Shown: positions 23,626 to 32,667, counted from the first letter of the stretch. The stretch: 64,000 nucleotides of DNA from an uncultured Prevotella sp. (GCA_900318625.1 ONLG01000014.1:1-64000), one strand, 5' to 3'. Notes: generated from the letters alone by a model not told the origin. Numbers and translations: made by a program.

Positions 23626-24044
23626 GATACCTGCTCGACACAAACGCCTATATCTACTGGGCAACGGATCAAGACTTGTTGGACGTAGACGTGTACGACT
23701 TGCTTAACGAGCCCGATGCTGCATTGTGCATCAGTGCCGAGAGTGTGCGCGAACTCATCGTGGCATACAATGCCAAAGGATGGGGCAACAAGCGATGGAA
23801 AACAGCTGAGGATATGGTCAATGCCATCGAACAGGACTACTACATCGAAATCTTACCTATCCAGAAAGAGGTGATGCAGACTTATTCGCGACTGCGCATC
23901 AACACTGCACAAAACCACAAAGACCCCAGTGACCATGTAATCATAGCCCATGCTATGACGCTCAACATTCCGCTCATCTCCAGTGACACGCGTTTCTCTT
24001 ACTATCGCAGGCAAGGTCTCACCCTCATCTTCAACGAGAAGTAG
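23622..24044 (+). CDS. PIN-domain ribonuclease toxin (VapC-like)
   Basis: This 140-residue PIN domain would cleave RNA using Mg2+/Mn2+. Acidic metal ligands are in place: Asp6 (YLLDTNAYI), Glu44 (SVRELI), Asp104 (DPSDH) and Asp122 (ISSDTRF). The order and spacing fit the type common in Bacteroidota (HKDPSDHVIIAHAM). Translationally coupled to the 54-residue antitoxin. A terminator hairpin at 24074-24105 closes the unit. Confidence 0.88.
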   Translation: MRYLLDTNAYIYWATDQDLLDVDVYDLLNEPDAALCISAESVRELIVAYNAKGWGNKRWKTAEDMVNAIEQDYYIEILPIQKEVMQTYSRLRINTAQNHKDPSDHVIIAHAMTLNIPLISSDTRFSYYRRQGLTLIFNEK

Positions 24045-24073
24045 CACACACTCCTCTCAAAGTTAACATATCA

Positions 24074-24105
24074 GCCGAGAGTCTCTGTGAAACGAGAGCC
24101 TCGGC
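24074..24105 (+). terminator. terminator of the PIN toxin-antitoxin pair
   Basis: GCCGAG pairs with CTCGGC with an inner CTC/GAG extension, about 30 bp after the toxin stop. Confidence 0.55.
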
Positions 24106-24185
24106 ATATTCATTTCAGCTTGTCCTGAGTAATACTTAATTAAGATAGAGTATGGCGTGAGCCTATAAATTCTTTGCCCGTTTGG

Positions 24186-24215
24186 TTGGTTTTATCGTAT
24201 TTTTATGTAAATTTG
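24186..24215 (+). promoter_or_regulatory. manA promoter
   Basis: TTG (24186-24188), 19 bp, TAAATTTG (24208-24215). The leader to the start codon is about 100 nt. Confidence 0.65.
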
Positions 24216-24322
24216 TCGCTTGTTATCCCTGTCAGCAGGAGATGGGAGGCATATAGAAGTGAACTTCCGGCAATCCTGTTGCGGGCTGACAGCCGTCAAT
24301 AGCGAAAAAGCAGACCAATGAT

Positions 24323-25285
24323 ATGAACATATTTACATTCAAACCGTTGTTCAAGCAAACTCTCTGGGGAGGCGAGCAAATTGTCTCGTTTCGCCATGCA
24401 GAGGCTGGTCTGCATCATGTTGGCGAAAGTTGGGAAATCTCGTCGATACCCGGAAGCGAGACTGTCGTGGCTTTCGGAAAATACAGTGGGCTCACCCTCA
24501 CTGAGCTTACGGAGCTTCTCGGACCCGAGCTTGTGGGCCAGAGGTGCTTCGACCGCTTCGGCAACCGCTTCCCGTTGCTCATAAAATTCATCGATGCCCG
24601 GCAGGACCTGTCCATACAGGTACACCCCAACGACCGCGTCGCACAGCTCCACGGCCATTCTGTGGGCAAGGCTGAGATGTGGTATATGCTGAAATCGGCA
24701 CCCGGAGCTCACCTGCGCATCGGCCTGAAGAAAGACATCACACCCGACGACTACCGCCGCCTCGTAGATTCCGACAGCATCTGCGATGTAATAAACAACT
24801 ACGAGGTGAATGAGGGCGACTGCTTCTACCTGCCGCCAGGATGCATCCACAGCATCGGAGCAGGCTGCTTTCTGCTCGAAATTCAGCAGGGCAGCGACGT
24901 GACATACCGCATCTACGACTTCAAGCGGCGCGACAAAGACGGCAATCTACGCCAGCTGCACACCGAACTGGCGGCAGAGGCCATCAACTATGATGCCAAC
25001 TACAACCCGGTTATAAACTACACACCACAGCAAAACGGCTGCGCGGAAATCATCAGCTGCGAGTTTTTCCACACTTCGCTCTGCAAGGTGACTGGCTCGC
25101 TGCTGCTCGACTACAGCAACCGCGACTCGTTTGTGGTGCTCGTTTGCACGTCGGGCAACGGAACGATAGGCAACGGCGAGGGCGAGAGCATAAGCATCAG
25201 CGAGGGCGACACGCTGCTTGTGGCCGCCACCGAACGCCAGCTGACGGCACAAGGCCACATGAGCCTCATCGAAACTTACATATAG
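24323..25285 (+). CDS. manA: mannose-6-phosphate isomerase
   Basis: This 320-residue zinc enzyme interconverts fructose-6-P and mannose-6-P, supplying GDP-mannose synthesis together with ManC. Type I features are the zinc-binding SIQVHPNDRVAQ followed by KAEMWYMLKSAPGA, and PPGCIHSIGAG in the second cupin half. The length fits the short Bacteroidota and Firmicutes type. It has its own promoter. About 5 kb separates it from manC. Confidence 0.92.
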   Translation: MNIFTFKPLFKQTLWGGEQIVSFRHAEAGLHHVGESWEISSIPGSETVVAFGKYSGLTLTELTELLGPELVGQRCFDRFGNRFPLLIKFIDARQDLSIQVHPNDRVAQLHGHSVGKAEMWYMLKSAPGAHLRIGLKKDITPDDYRRLVDSDSICDVINNYEVNEGDCFYLPPGCIHSIGAGCFLLEIQQGSDVTYRIYDFKRRDKDGNLRQLHTELAAEAINYDANYNPVINYTPQQNGCAEIISCEFFHTSLCKVTGSLLLDYSNRDSFVVLVCTSGNGTIGNGEGESISISEGDTLLVAATERQLTAQGHMSLIETYI

Positions 25286-25330
25286 ACCTTCCCCCTTTTG
25301 AGGGAAAGCCTCCGAAAAACACCTTATTCC

Positions 25331-26806
25331 TTATTGCCGGGTCATATTCCTACTGGCATCAATGCGCAGGAATATGAACAGCAGAAGCGTGAAACCCCAC
25401 AGCGAAGAGCCTCCGTAGCTGAAGAAAGGCAGCGGAATACCTATCACCGGGGTCAGTCCGAGCACCATGCCGACGTTGATGAACACGTGGAAAAGGAACA
25501 CACCCAGCACACAATAGCCATAGATGCGCCCGAAAGTGAACGGTTGACGCTCGGCCATCTTAATCAACCGCAGTATCAAAGCAAGGAAAAGCAGCAGCAC
25601 ACCAGCCGAACCGAGGAAGCCTTCCTCCTCGCCAACGGTGCAGAAGATGAAGTCGGTGTCCTGTTCCGGCACGAACTTCAGCTTCGTCTGAGTACCGTTC
25701 AGGAAGCCCTTTCCCTGCAATCCGCCCGAGCCAATGGCTATCTCGCTCTGGTGAACGTTGTATCCGGCACCTGCCAAATCCTCCTCCAGTCCAAGCAAAA
25801 CATTGATACGCACTCGCTGATGGGGCTGCATTATGTCATTAAGAACATAGTCGGCCACTGAGAAAAAGGCCACCGAGCCAACAGCAAACAGCCCGATAAG
25901 CACGTACTGATGGAACCGGGTCTTCACACCTTTATATAAAAGGTAGACCACAAGGGCTGCCGTTATCACATACTGAACCAGCGTGACATCGAACGGAATG
26001 ACAAATTCGGCAAAGAGAAAGAACACTGCCGTGATGCCCAACACGTAGCCCAGCATGGTCTTTGCTTCGCGGCGGTTATGGCAATAGACGTACATCAGCC
26101 CGATAGTGAACAGCTGCACGAGCAGCAGAACAATGAACTTACCAAGCGACGTGGGCGTTCCGGCCAGTTCAACAGCCTCGTATTTTATTCCAAGAACGAA
26201 ATATATCACCATCGCCACGGCTGAGAACAGCACGCATCCGGGCATACCCTCGCGATAGAACATGAGCGAAAACGACAGGTAGACCAGCGCCGAGCCAGTC
26301 TCTTTCTGAGCTACGATGAACAGCATGGGCAGCATCACTATTGCTGCCGCTGCCGCTGCGTGCTTCCACCGGCGCATGGAGAAGCCGTATGTGCTCATAA
26401 GCTTCGACACGGCAAGGGCCGTGGCAAACTTGGCAAACTCCGCGGGCTGCAGGCGCAGCGGTCCCAAGACGAGCCACGAACGCGAGCCTTTGATTTCATG
26501 GGGGTTGAATATGGTGGCAAAGAGCAGCAGCAAGAGCATGGCATAGACCACGTAGGCAAACGTGTCGAAGAGGCGGTCGTCGGTCATAAGCAGGCAGAAG
26601 CCCAGCGATATGGATGTTACTATCCACACTATCTGCATACCCGAGCGCGACGAAAGGCTGAAGATGTCGGTGTCGCCGTATGTGTAGCTTGCGCCGCACA
26701 CACTAATCCATCCGAAGATGAGCAGTGCTATGTAGATAGCCACCGTCCACCAGTCGAGCGACTGCATCACTCCCTTTGTACCGTTATTCTGACTCTTGTC
26801 TGGCAT
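25331..26806 (-). CDS. rodA: peptidoglycan glycosyltransferase RodA
   Basis: RodA is the SEDS-family polymerase of the elongasome, working with PBP2. The protein has about ten transmembrane helices and conserved SEDS segments: GSRSWLVLGPLRLQPAEFAK, SGGLQGKGFLNGTQTKLKFV, PEQDTDFIFCTVGEEEGF and GIPLPFFSYGGSS. I start at ATG 26806 (MPDKSQNNG), which overlaps mrdA by 23 bp. An ATG 57 bp further upstream is possible but gives a basic lead that reads mrdA in another frame. Last gene of the cell-shape operon. Confidence 0.92.
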   Translation of the reverse strand: MPDKSQNNGTKGVMQSLDWWTVAIYIALLIFGWISVCGASYTYGDTDIFSLSSRSGMQIVWIVTSISLGFCLLMTDDRLFDTFAYVVYAMLLLLLFATIFNPHEIKGSRSWLVLGPLRLQPAEFAKFATALAVSKLMSTYGFSMRRWKHAAAAAAIVMLPMLFIVAQKETGSALVYLSFSLMFYREGMPGCVLFSAVAMVIYFVLGIKYEAVELAGTPTSLGKFIVLLLVQLFTIGLMYVYCHNRREAKTMLGYVLGITAVFFLFAEFVIPFDVTLVQYVITAALVVYLLYKGVKTRFHQYVLIGLFAVGSVAFFSVADYVLNDIMQPHQRVRINVLLGLEEDLAGAGYNVHQSEIAIGSGGLQGKGFLNGTQTKLKFVPEQDTDFIFCTVGEEEGFLGSAGVLLLFLALILRLIKMAERQPFTFGRIYGYCVLGVFLFHVFINVGMVLGLTPVIGIPLPFFSYGGSSLWGFTLLLFIFLRIDASRNMTRQ

Positions 26807-28937
26807 TTGCGTCTTCTTTGTTAGCTGATGGTTTCTCTTTCTCTTCCGGTTGGTCGCCGCCACCTTCCGTCTTGTGCTGTTTCTCGCGTCGCGGGGTAGT
26901 TTCCTCGTCCATGCGTATTATGGGCTGGTCGTCGTGTTTCTGCGGCTGCTCACCGTTCGGGCCCTGCCTGTCGTTCTCGTCGCCGTCCTGACCGAGCAAT
27001 GCCTTGCGTCTGGCATCCTCCTCGCGCTTTATCGAGTCCTTAATATGGTTGATGCGCTTGATGCTGTCGAGGCGCAGCGAGTCGGCACGCGACATCTTTC
27101 GCTTGAAGCCATAGTCGATATGCCTCTGCTGCATGGCCGTGGCCTTGGCCTGCGACGACTCCGAGAGTTTGCCCATCAGATACTGCTCGATAATCAGCGC
27201 ACCGATAGGCACACCGAACGAGGCACCAAATCCGCCGTTCTCGACATACACCGCCACGGCTATCTTGGGGTTGTTCATCGGTGCAAAGCCCATGAACGCC
27301 GAGTGGTCGCGTCCTCGGTTCTGCGCCGTTCCCGTCTTTCCGCATACCTCGTAGAGCGGAGTGTTGGCGTGGCGGCACGTTCCGCCAATCACCGAAGCCC
27401 TCATTCCCTGAACCACATACTCGTAAGCCTGCCGGCTGCCCTTGGTGTAATGTCGCGTGGTATATAACGAGTCGAGCTTCTTTCCCTTTATTTTCCTCAC
27501 CACATGAGGTGTGTAGTAGTAGCCGCGGTTGGCTATCGTTGCGCCGAGATTGGCTATCTGCAATGGCGTGAGGGTTACTTCGCCCTGCCCTATCGATATT
27601 GATATGACCGACAGAGGGTTCCATTTGCCGAACGCTTTGTCGTAGAACTCGGCATTGGGAATCATTCCGCGCTTCTCTCCCGGCAGGTCAATGCCGAGCT
27701 TGTAGCCGAAGCCCATGCTCACCATGTAGTTCTTCCACGTGGTCATAGCGGAGTCAATGTTGGCATATTTCTTCGACGACAGCATATTGTAGAGGCCCCA
27801 GCAGTAGTAGCCGTTGCACGAAGTGGCCAGCGAAGGCACGAGATTGATTGGTGAACCGTGGCTGTGGCATCCCACGTGGAGGCCCTTGAACGTGAAGCCA
27901 TGGTGGCAGGGATACATCGTTTCGGGCGTGACGATGCCCTCGGTGAGGTAGGTCACGGCCTGTCCTGTCTTGAAAGTAGAACCCGGGGGATACATTCCCA
28001 TGATGCTGCGGTTGAGCAGTGGCGTTGCCGGATCGTCTGTCAGCTCGCGCTGTGCGCGTCCGCGGTTCTTGCCAATCATAATGTGCGGGTCATAGGTAGG
28101 CGACGAAACCATACACAAGACCTCTCCCGTCTGCGGCTCTATGGCCACAATGGCACCGAGCTTTCCCTCCATCAGCCTCTCGCCGAGAGCCTGCAGGTCG
28201 GCATCCAGGCCCAGCTGCAGGTCGCGTCCGGCTATGGGCCGCTGGTCGTACTGACCGTTTTTGTAGCGTCCCTTGATGCGTCCGTGAGCATCGCGAAGCA
28301 GTATCTCCACTCCTTTCCGCCCACGCAAGTCCTTCTCATACGAGCGTTCGATGCCCAGCTTGCCTATGTAGTCGCCCGGCTGATAGTAGTCGTCGTTCTC
28401 CACATCGCTCTGCGACACCTCAGCAACATCGCCAAGCACATGGGCTCCGATGGCCGACTTGTACTGCCTTATGCTGCGTCGCTGAATATAGAAACCTGGA
28501 AAACGGTATATCTTTTCCTGAAAAACGCTGAAGTCGCGGTCGCTGATCTGGCTCATAAAGAGCTGCTGCGTATAGCGCGAATAGCCGGGATTGCGGTTGC
28601 GGTCCTTGATTTCAGCCATGCGGAGGTCGAAAAACTCCTTGGTGATGTTGAGCGAACGGCAGAACTCCAGTGTGTCGAGATGGTCCTTGGCTTCGTTCAT
28701 CACCACCATTATGTCGTAGGCAGGCTGGTTGAACACCAGCAACTGGCCCTTGCGGTCGGTGATTACGCCGCGCGAGGGATAGGCTATCTTCTTCAGGAAA
28801 GCATTTGAGTCGGCACTCTTGCGGTAGTCGTCGCTCATTATCTGCAAGGTGAAGAGCCTCACGATATACACCACCACGATGGCAATGGCTATGCCACGGA
28901 TGACCAAGCTGCGGTTTTCAAGCTCGAAGTTCTTCAT
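26784..28937 (-). CDS. mrdA: penicillin-binding protein 2 (elongasome transpeptidase)
   Basis: This 717-residue, single-pass membrane enzyme cross-links peptidoglycan for rod elongation. One N-terminal transmembrane helix (VIRGIAIAIVVVYIVRLFTL) is followed by a dimerisation domain. The transpeptidase motifs are PPGSTFKTGQ (active Ser), SCNGYYC and KTGTAQNRG. The tail after about residue 625 is a long, charged, Glu/Lys/Gln-rich extension of the kind often seen in Bacteroidales and probably disordered. It lies between mreD and rodA with 6 bp and overlapping spacing, as in other rod-shape operons. Confidence 0.93.
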   Translation of the reverse strand: MKNFELENRSLVIRGIAIAIVVVYIVRLFTLQIMSDDYRKSADSNAFLKKIAYPSRGVITDRKGQLLVFNQPAYDIMVVMNEAKDHLDTLEFCRSLNITKEFFDLRMAEIKDRNRNPGYSRYTQQLFMSQISDRDFSVFQEKIYRFPGFYIQRRSIRQYKSAIGAHVLGDVAEVSQSDVENDDYYQPGDYIGKLGIERSYEKDLRGRKGVEILLRDAHGRIKGRYKNGQYDQRPIAGRDLQLGLDADLQALGERLMEGKLGAIVAIEPQTGEVLCMVSSPTYDPHIMIGKNRGRAQRELTDDPATPLLNRSIMGMYPPGSTFKTGQAVTYLTEGIVTPETMYPCHHGFTFKGLHVGCHSHGSPINLVPSLATSCNGYYCWGLYNMLSSKKYANIDSAMTTWKNYMVSMGFGYKLGIDLPGEKRGMIPNAEFYDKAFGKWNPLSVISISIGQGEVTLTPLQIANLGATIANRGYYYTPHVVRKIKGKKLDSLYTTRHYTKGSRQAYEYVVQGMRASVIGGTCRHANTPLYEVCGKTGTAQNRGRDHSAFMGFAPMNNPKIAVAVYVENGGFGASFGVPIGALIIEQYLMGKLSESSQAKATAMQQRHIDYGFKRKMSRADSLRLDSIKRINHIKDSIKREEDARRKALLGQDGDENDRQGPNGEQPQKHDDQPIIRMDEETTPRREKQHKTEGGGDQPEEKEKPSANKEDANARQESE

Positions 28938-28943
28938 TGCCTA

Positions 28944-29444
28944 TCAGCTGCGTCGCAGGTTTTCCAGTACCAATATGAGCAATAACGTAAGCAAAGCCGA
29001 GCCTCCCACACATTCGAGGAAGTAGAGCCAGTTGAAGAAGTTGAGCATTTCGAGGGCGAAGAACACCACGCAGAACACTGTCACCAGCACCATGGCATAG
29101 TAGAAAAACGGTGCCAAGCCCAACGAACGCACCGACGGCGAAAGGTTGTCGGCGGCATCGCGCGGCACAAAGAGCCCCAGCACGTAGGGCTGCAACAGTC
29201 CTATCAGCGTGAGCGAGCCGGCGGTCACTCCGGCGGTATTGGCAAAGGTGTCGATGCTAAGGCCCAGGGCGAACGCCCATACCATGACTGCCCAGCGCGG
29301 AGTGTTGCGTTCGAGCTGCAACACAAAGTAGACATAGAGCAGCGGAGTGGCCACACCAAACAGGTGAACACGGTTCAGGATAAGCACCTGAACCATCACG
29401 AAGAGCATGAAAAACAGCAGTTTCTTGAAAAAATCTATACTCAT
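28944..29444 (-). CDS. mreD: rod-shape-determining protein MreD
   Basis: This 166-residue membrane protein has about five hydrophobic helices (LLFFMLFVMVQVLILNRVHL at the start). It links MreC to the rest of the elongasome. Identity is drawn mostly from position between mreC and mrdA and from the topology, since MreD sequences diverge widely. Confidence 0.85.
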   Translation of the reverse strand: MSIDFFKKLLFFMLFVMVQVLILNRVHLFGVATPLLYVYFVLQLERNTPRWAVMVWAFALGLSIDTFANTAGVTAGSLTLIGLLQPYVLGLFVPRDAADNLSPSVRSLGLAPFFYYAMVLVTVFCVVFFALEMLNFFNWLYFLECVGGSALLTLLLILVLENLRRS

Positions 29445-29483
29445 GCCAATAGCTTTCGCCCCGTGGCAGCGGGGCAGTGGAGG

Positions 29484-30344
29484 TTAGTTGCGCAGCTTCA
29501 GCGAGTCCTGGGCTGCCTGCAGCAGCGACGCAGGTTCCTGTGAGCTGCTGCTCTCGATCACGCAGACATCGCGAAGGCGCGAGAAATCGGTAGACAGCTT
29601 CACCTGCAAACGGAACGACATTCCGTCGGCAGAGTTGAAGATATGGAGTATTTCGCCCACCATGATGCCGGCTGGGAACACTGACGAGTAGCCGCTCGTC
29701 ACCACTTTCTCGTGCAGGCGGAAGCGTGCATGGCGCGGAATGTCGTCGACCCATGCCTCGTCAGACCGTCCGCCGTTCCAGTGCAGATAGCCAAAGAAGC
29801 CGCGACCTTGTATGGCGCAGCTTATGTTCGACTTGGAACTGAGCACCGGAATGACCACCGAATAGTGGCGCGAGGTCATGTAGACGATGCCCACGACACC
29901 CGTGCCGCAGGCCACGCCCATGTCTTTCTTCACGCCGTCGGCCTCGCCCTTGTCTATGGTTATGAAGTTGTCGGTCTTGCTCACGGAGTTGTAGACCACC
30001 TTGGCAGGTATCAGGCGCATGGAGCCTGCGCTGTCGGGCAGAGCCACGGCTGCCGCCTTAGCCCCGCGGCTGCTGTCGGCCATCTGCTCAGTGAGCTGTT
30101 GCAGGCGCTGCTCCAGATAGATGTTGCGCTCGGTCAGCTTGGCGTTCACGCTGCCAAGGCTCAGATACGACCTCACGTTGGCATCCGCCTCGCACACCTT
30201 TCCGGTGACATAGTTGGCCGATGAGAACCACACACTGCCCTGATAGTCGTTCTGTTGGAACAACAGCACCAAGCTCACTGCCTCCAGAATGACAAACAGG
30301 AACCAGTGGTAATGTCGCGACAGAAACTCCAGAAGGTTGTGCAT
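29484..30344 (-). CDS. mreC: cell-shape protein MreC
   Basis: This 286-residue protein has an N-terminal membrane anchor (HWFLFVILEAVSLVLLFQ), a coiled coil (NAKLTERNIYLEQRLQQLTE) and the periplasmic beta domain with IPAKVVYNSVSKTDNFITID, VVGIVYMTSRHYSVVIPVLS and VVTSGYSSVFPAGIMVGEI, all typical of MreC. It scaffolds PBP2/RodA on the periplasmic side. Located 42 bp after mreB. Confidence 0.92.
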   Translation of the reverse strand: MHNLLEFLSRHYHWFLFVILEAVSLVLLFQQNDYQGSVWFSSANYVTGKVCEADANVRSYLSLGSVNAKLTERNIYLEQRLQQLTEQMADSSRGAKAAAVALPDSAGSMRLIPAKVVYNSVSKTDNFITIDKGEADGVKKDMGVACGTGVVGIVYMTSRHYSVVIPVLSSKSNISCAIQGRGFFGYLHWNGGRSDEAWVDDIPRHARFRLHEKVVTSGYSSVFPAGIMVGEILHIFNSADGMSFRLQVKLSTDFSRLRDVCVIESSSSQEPASLLQAAQDSLKLRN

Positions 30345-30386
30345 GGGTTCTCTCCGTGGTATAAGGCAAGCTTAGGCTCTATGCGC

Positions 30387-31409
30387 TTAGCGCATGAGGA
30401 ACGAGAAGCGGTCGACGTTCTTCAGTGCTATGCCGGCACCCTTTGCCACGCAGTGCAACGGGTCTTCGGCCACATGGAACTGTATGTTGATCTTGTCGGT
30501 GAGTCGTTTCTCGAGTCCGCGCAGCAGCGCACCGCCTCCGGTGAGGTAGATACCGTTGTTGTAGATGTCTGCATAGAGCTCTGGCGGAGTGTGCTCGAGT
30601 GCGTTGAGCACGGCTGTCTCTATGCGAGCCACGGTCTTGTCGATGCAGTGGGCTATCTCCTGGTAGCACACGGGCACCTCCATGGGCAGCGCATTGATGC
30701 GGTTGGGGCCGTGAACGATGAAGTCTTCGGGTGCTTCCTCGCCAAGGTCGGTAAGCGCTGAGCCCACGTTAATCTTTATTCGCTCGGCCATACGCTCGCT
30801 GACCTTCACGTTGTGCTGGCGGCTCATGTACTCCTGGATGTCGGCAGTGAGGTCGTCGCCGGCAACCTTGATGGAGTTATTGGCCACGATGCCACCCAGC
30901 GAGATAACGGCTATCTCGGTGGTGCCGCCACCTATGTCGACAATCATGTTGCCTTCGGGAGCCTCAACGTCGATGCCTATGCCGAGTGCAGCAGCCATCG
31001 GCTCGAAGATAAGGTAGACGTCGCGACCGTCGGCGTGCTCGGCAGAGTCGCGCACGGCACGCAGGTCGACCTCGGTTGAGCCCGACGGCACGCCGATTAC
31101 CATGCGCAGCGACGGCGAGAACAGGCGGCTGCCTGTGTGAACCATCTTTATGAGTCCGCGCATCATCTGCTCGCAGGCGGTGAAGTTAGAGATTACTCCG
31201 TCGCGAAGCGGGCGTATGGTGCGGATATTGTCGTGTGTTTTTTCATACATGAGCTTGGCGCGCTCGCCCACCGCAATCATCTTGTCGGTGCGGCGGTCCA
31301 AGGCTACTACCGACGGCTCGTCTACTACAATCTTATCATCGCTGATAATGATTGTGTTGGCCGTTCCCAGGTCCATTGCTATTTCCTGGATGAAACTAAA
31401 AAATCCCAT
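30387..31409 (-). CDS. mreB: rod-shape-determining actin homologue MreB
   Basis: This 340-residue actin-fold ATPase forms membrane-bound filaments that steer wall synthesis. Phosphate-1 loop: MDLGTANTIIISDDKIVVDE. Phosphate-2 loop: NMIVDIGGGTTEIAVISLGG. Adenosine loop: GIYLTGGGALLRGLEKRL. The N-terminal GFFSFIQEIAMD suits the amphipathic membrane helix. First of the mre genes, downstream of purH. Confidence 0.96.
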   Translation of the reverse strand: MGFFSFIQEIAMDLGTANTIIISDDKIVVDEPSVVALDRRTDKMIAVGERAKLMYEKTHDNIRTIRPLRDGVISNFTACEQMMRGLIKMVHTGSRLFSPSLRMVIGVPSGSTEVDLRAVRDSAEHADGRDVYLIFEPMAAALGIGIDVEAPEGNMIVDIGGGTTEIAVISLGGIVANNSIKVAGDDLTADIQEYMSRQHNVKVSERMAERIKINVGSALTDLGEEAPEDFIVHGPNRINALPMEVPVCYQEIAHCIDKTVARIETAVLNALEHTPPELYADIYNNGIYLTGGGALLRGLEKRLTDKINIQFHVAEDPLHCVAKGAGIALKNVDRFSFLMR

Positions 31410-31494
31410 TTCGTTCTAATTATAAATGTTCTTACGCATAGGCCGCGGCACCAAACGGCTGCCGCTGCCCATGCGTATGGTTTTGATGTAATGC

Positions 31495-32094
31495 TTATTT
31501 TGAGTTTTTGAACCATGCGTTGATAGCCGTGTCGTAGTGGCTGCTTACGCCGAAGGCATGCTCTGCAAACTCGCGTCGCTGTGCGAGAGTGGTCTGCGCA
31601 CCCTGCTTCTCGAGGATGTCGCTCAGCATGGCATACTCTGCTTTGCTCGGAACGATCACCACGTCGTTGAAGTTCTTGGCACCGGCGCGTATCAGCGAGA
31701 TGCCGCCGATGTCTATTTTCTCGATGATGTCGGCCTCGGCAGCTCCGCTTGCCACGGTCTGCTCGAAGGGATAGAGGTCAACGATGACCAGGTCGATCTC
31801 TGGAATCTCGTACTGTGCCATCTGCTCGCGGTCGCCCTGATTGTCACGACGGGCCAGGATGCCGCCAAACACTTTGGGATGGAGGGTTTTCACACGGCCA
31901 CCGAGTATCGAAGGATAGGTGGTAAGTTCTTCTACTGCCTTGCACTCGTAGCCTTGCTCCTCGATGAACTTCTGCGTACCGCCTGTCGAAACAAACTGCA
32001 CGCCGCCTGCGGCGAGCTTTGCAAGGATGTCGTCAAGGCCGTCTTTGTGGAACACGGAAATCAGAGCTGTCTTAATTTTCTTTGTCTCACTCAT
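31495..32094 (-). CDS. purH: stand-alone IMP cyclohydrolase domain (PurH N-domain)
   Basis: This 199-residue protein corresponds to the MGS-like cyclohydrolase half of bifunctional PurH, which closes FAICAR to IMP. Characteristic segments: ALISVFHKDGLDDILAKLAA, FVSTGGTQKF, GGRVKTLHPKVFGGILARRD, YPFEQTV and KIDIGGISLIRAGAKNFNDV. The roughly 300-residue AICAR transformylase half is absent; the protein ends INAWFKNSK with a clean stop, so it looks like a genuine split gene rather than a frameshift. The formyltransferase must be encoded elsewhere. It heads the mre operon. Confidence 0.85.
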   Translation of the reverse strand: MSETKKIKTALISVFHKDGLDDILAKLAAGGVQFVSTGGTQKFIEEQGYECKAVEELTTYPSILGGRVKTLHPKVFGGILARRDNQGDREQMAQYEIPEIDLVIVDLYPFEQTVASGAAEADIIEKIDIGGISLIRAGAKNFNDVVIVPSKAEYAMLSDILEKQGAQTTLAQRREFAEHAFGVSSHYDTAINAWFKNSK

Positions 32095-32131
32095 AATATT
32101 TGTACGTACATTATTATATATAATTGGGTTG

Positions 32132-32161
32132 CAAATTTAGTAAAATTCAATAACACTCAAA
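32132..32161 (-). promoter_or_regulatory. purH-mre operon promoter
   Basis: On the minus strand: TTTG, 18 bp, TAAATTTG, 37 bp before the purH start. Spacing is slightly short, and an alternative TTTG gives 22 bp. Confidence 0.5.
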
Positions 32162-32268
32162 CAAATTGTATTCAAAAAAACCGTTAAAGCGCGTTCATCT
32201 TATCATACATCAAAGGCAACTGCCTGCGCTGACTGTCCCTGCAATCCGCGCCCGCTACCTTTCAGCAA

Positions 32269-32334
32269 ACCAATATGGGCCATATTACCGACCAATATGG
32301 GCCATATTACTTACCAATATGGGCCATATTGGTT
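32269..32334 (+). repeat. three tandem 22-bp repeats with palindromic cores
   Basis: AATATGGGCCATATT, a palindrome around a central G, recurs at 32272, 32294 and 32316 with an exact 22-bp period (two helical turns). The third copy extends to a 21-bp palindrome. The regular phasing suits cooperative binding of a dimeric regulator. Confidence 0.6.
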
Positions 32335-32370
32335 AATGAATAATGAACAATGAATAATGAATAATTACCT

Positions 32371-32650
32371 CCTCCCCCCCCTTGGGGGGACTGAGGGGGG
32401 CTGCCAATTCCGGCACCTCCCCAAGAGGAGGGGACTGATGGGAGCACATTTAGTGGCTTTTGATTTGGGTAAAACGAAATAGAGTCTCACAAGATCTATA
32501 AGTCGCCCCCCCCTTTGGGGGATTGAGGAGGCTTCTCCTCCCCCCTTGGGGGGGACTGAGGGGGGCTGCCAATTCCGGCACCTCCCCAAAAAGAGGGGGC
32601 TGATGGGAGCACATTTAGTGGCTTTTGATTTGGGTAAAACGAAATAGAGT
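32371..32650 (+). repeat. about 115-bp direct repeat, two copies
   Basis: Copies at 32371-32485 and 32537-32650 share a C-tract/G-tract hairpin start, then CTGCCAATTCCGGCACCTCC, AGCACATTTAGTGGCTTTTG and GGTAAAACGAAATAGAGT. They differ only at a few positions in the homopolymer tracts. A fragment of the hairpin occurs again between them. The second copy contributes the -33 box of the tdk promoter. Confidence 0.7.
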
Positions 32651-32660
32651 GCTAACTTTG
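32629..32660 (+). promoter_or_regulatory. tdk promoter, half of it inside the repeat
   Basis: TTTG (32629-32632, inside the repeat), 20 bp, TAACTTTG (32653-32660, just outside it). The start codon follows 8 bp later, so the mRNA would be nearly leaderless. Confidence 0.6.
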
Positions 32661-32667
32661 CTGCGCT

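Larger units (their letters stand above)
32095..32667 (+). other. repeat-rich divergent intergenic region purH/tdk
   Basis: No gene is visible. It holds the purH promoter (32132-32161), three tandem near-palindromes (32272-32330), two copies of a roughly 115-bp C/G-tract repeat (32371-32485, 32537-32650) with a fragment of a third near 32504-32530, and the tdk promoter (32629-32660). Confidence 0.6.
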
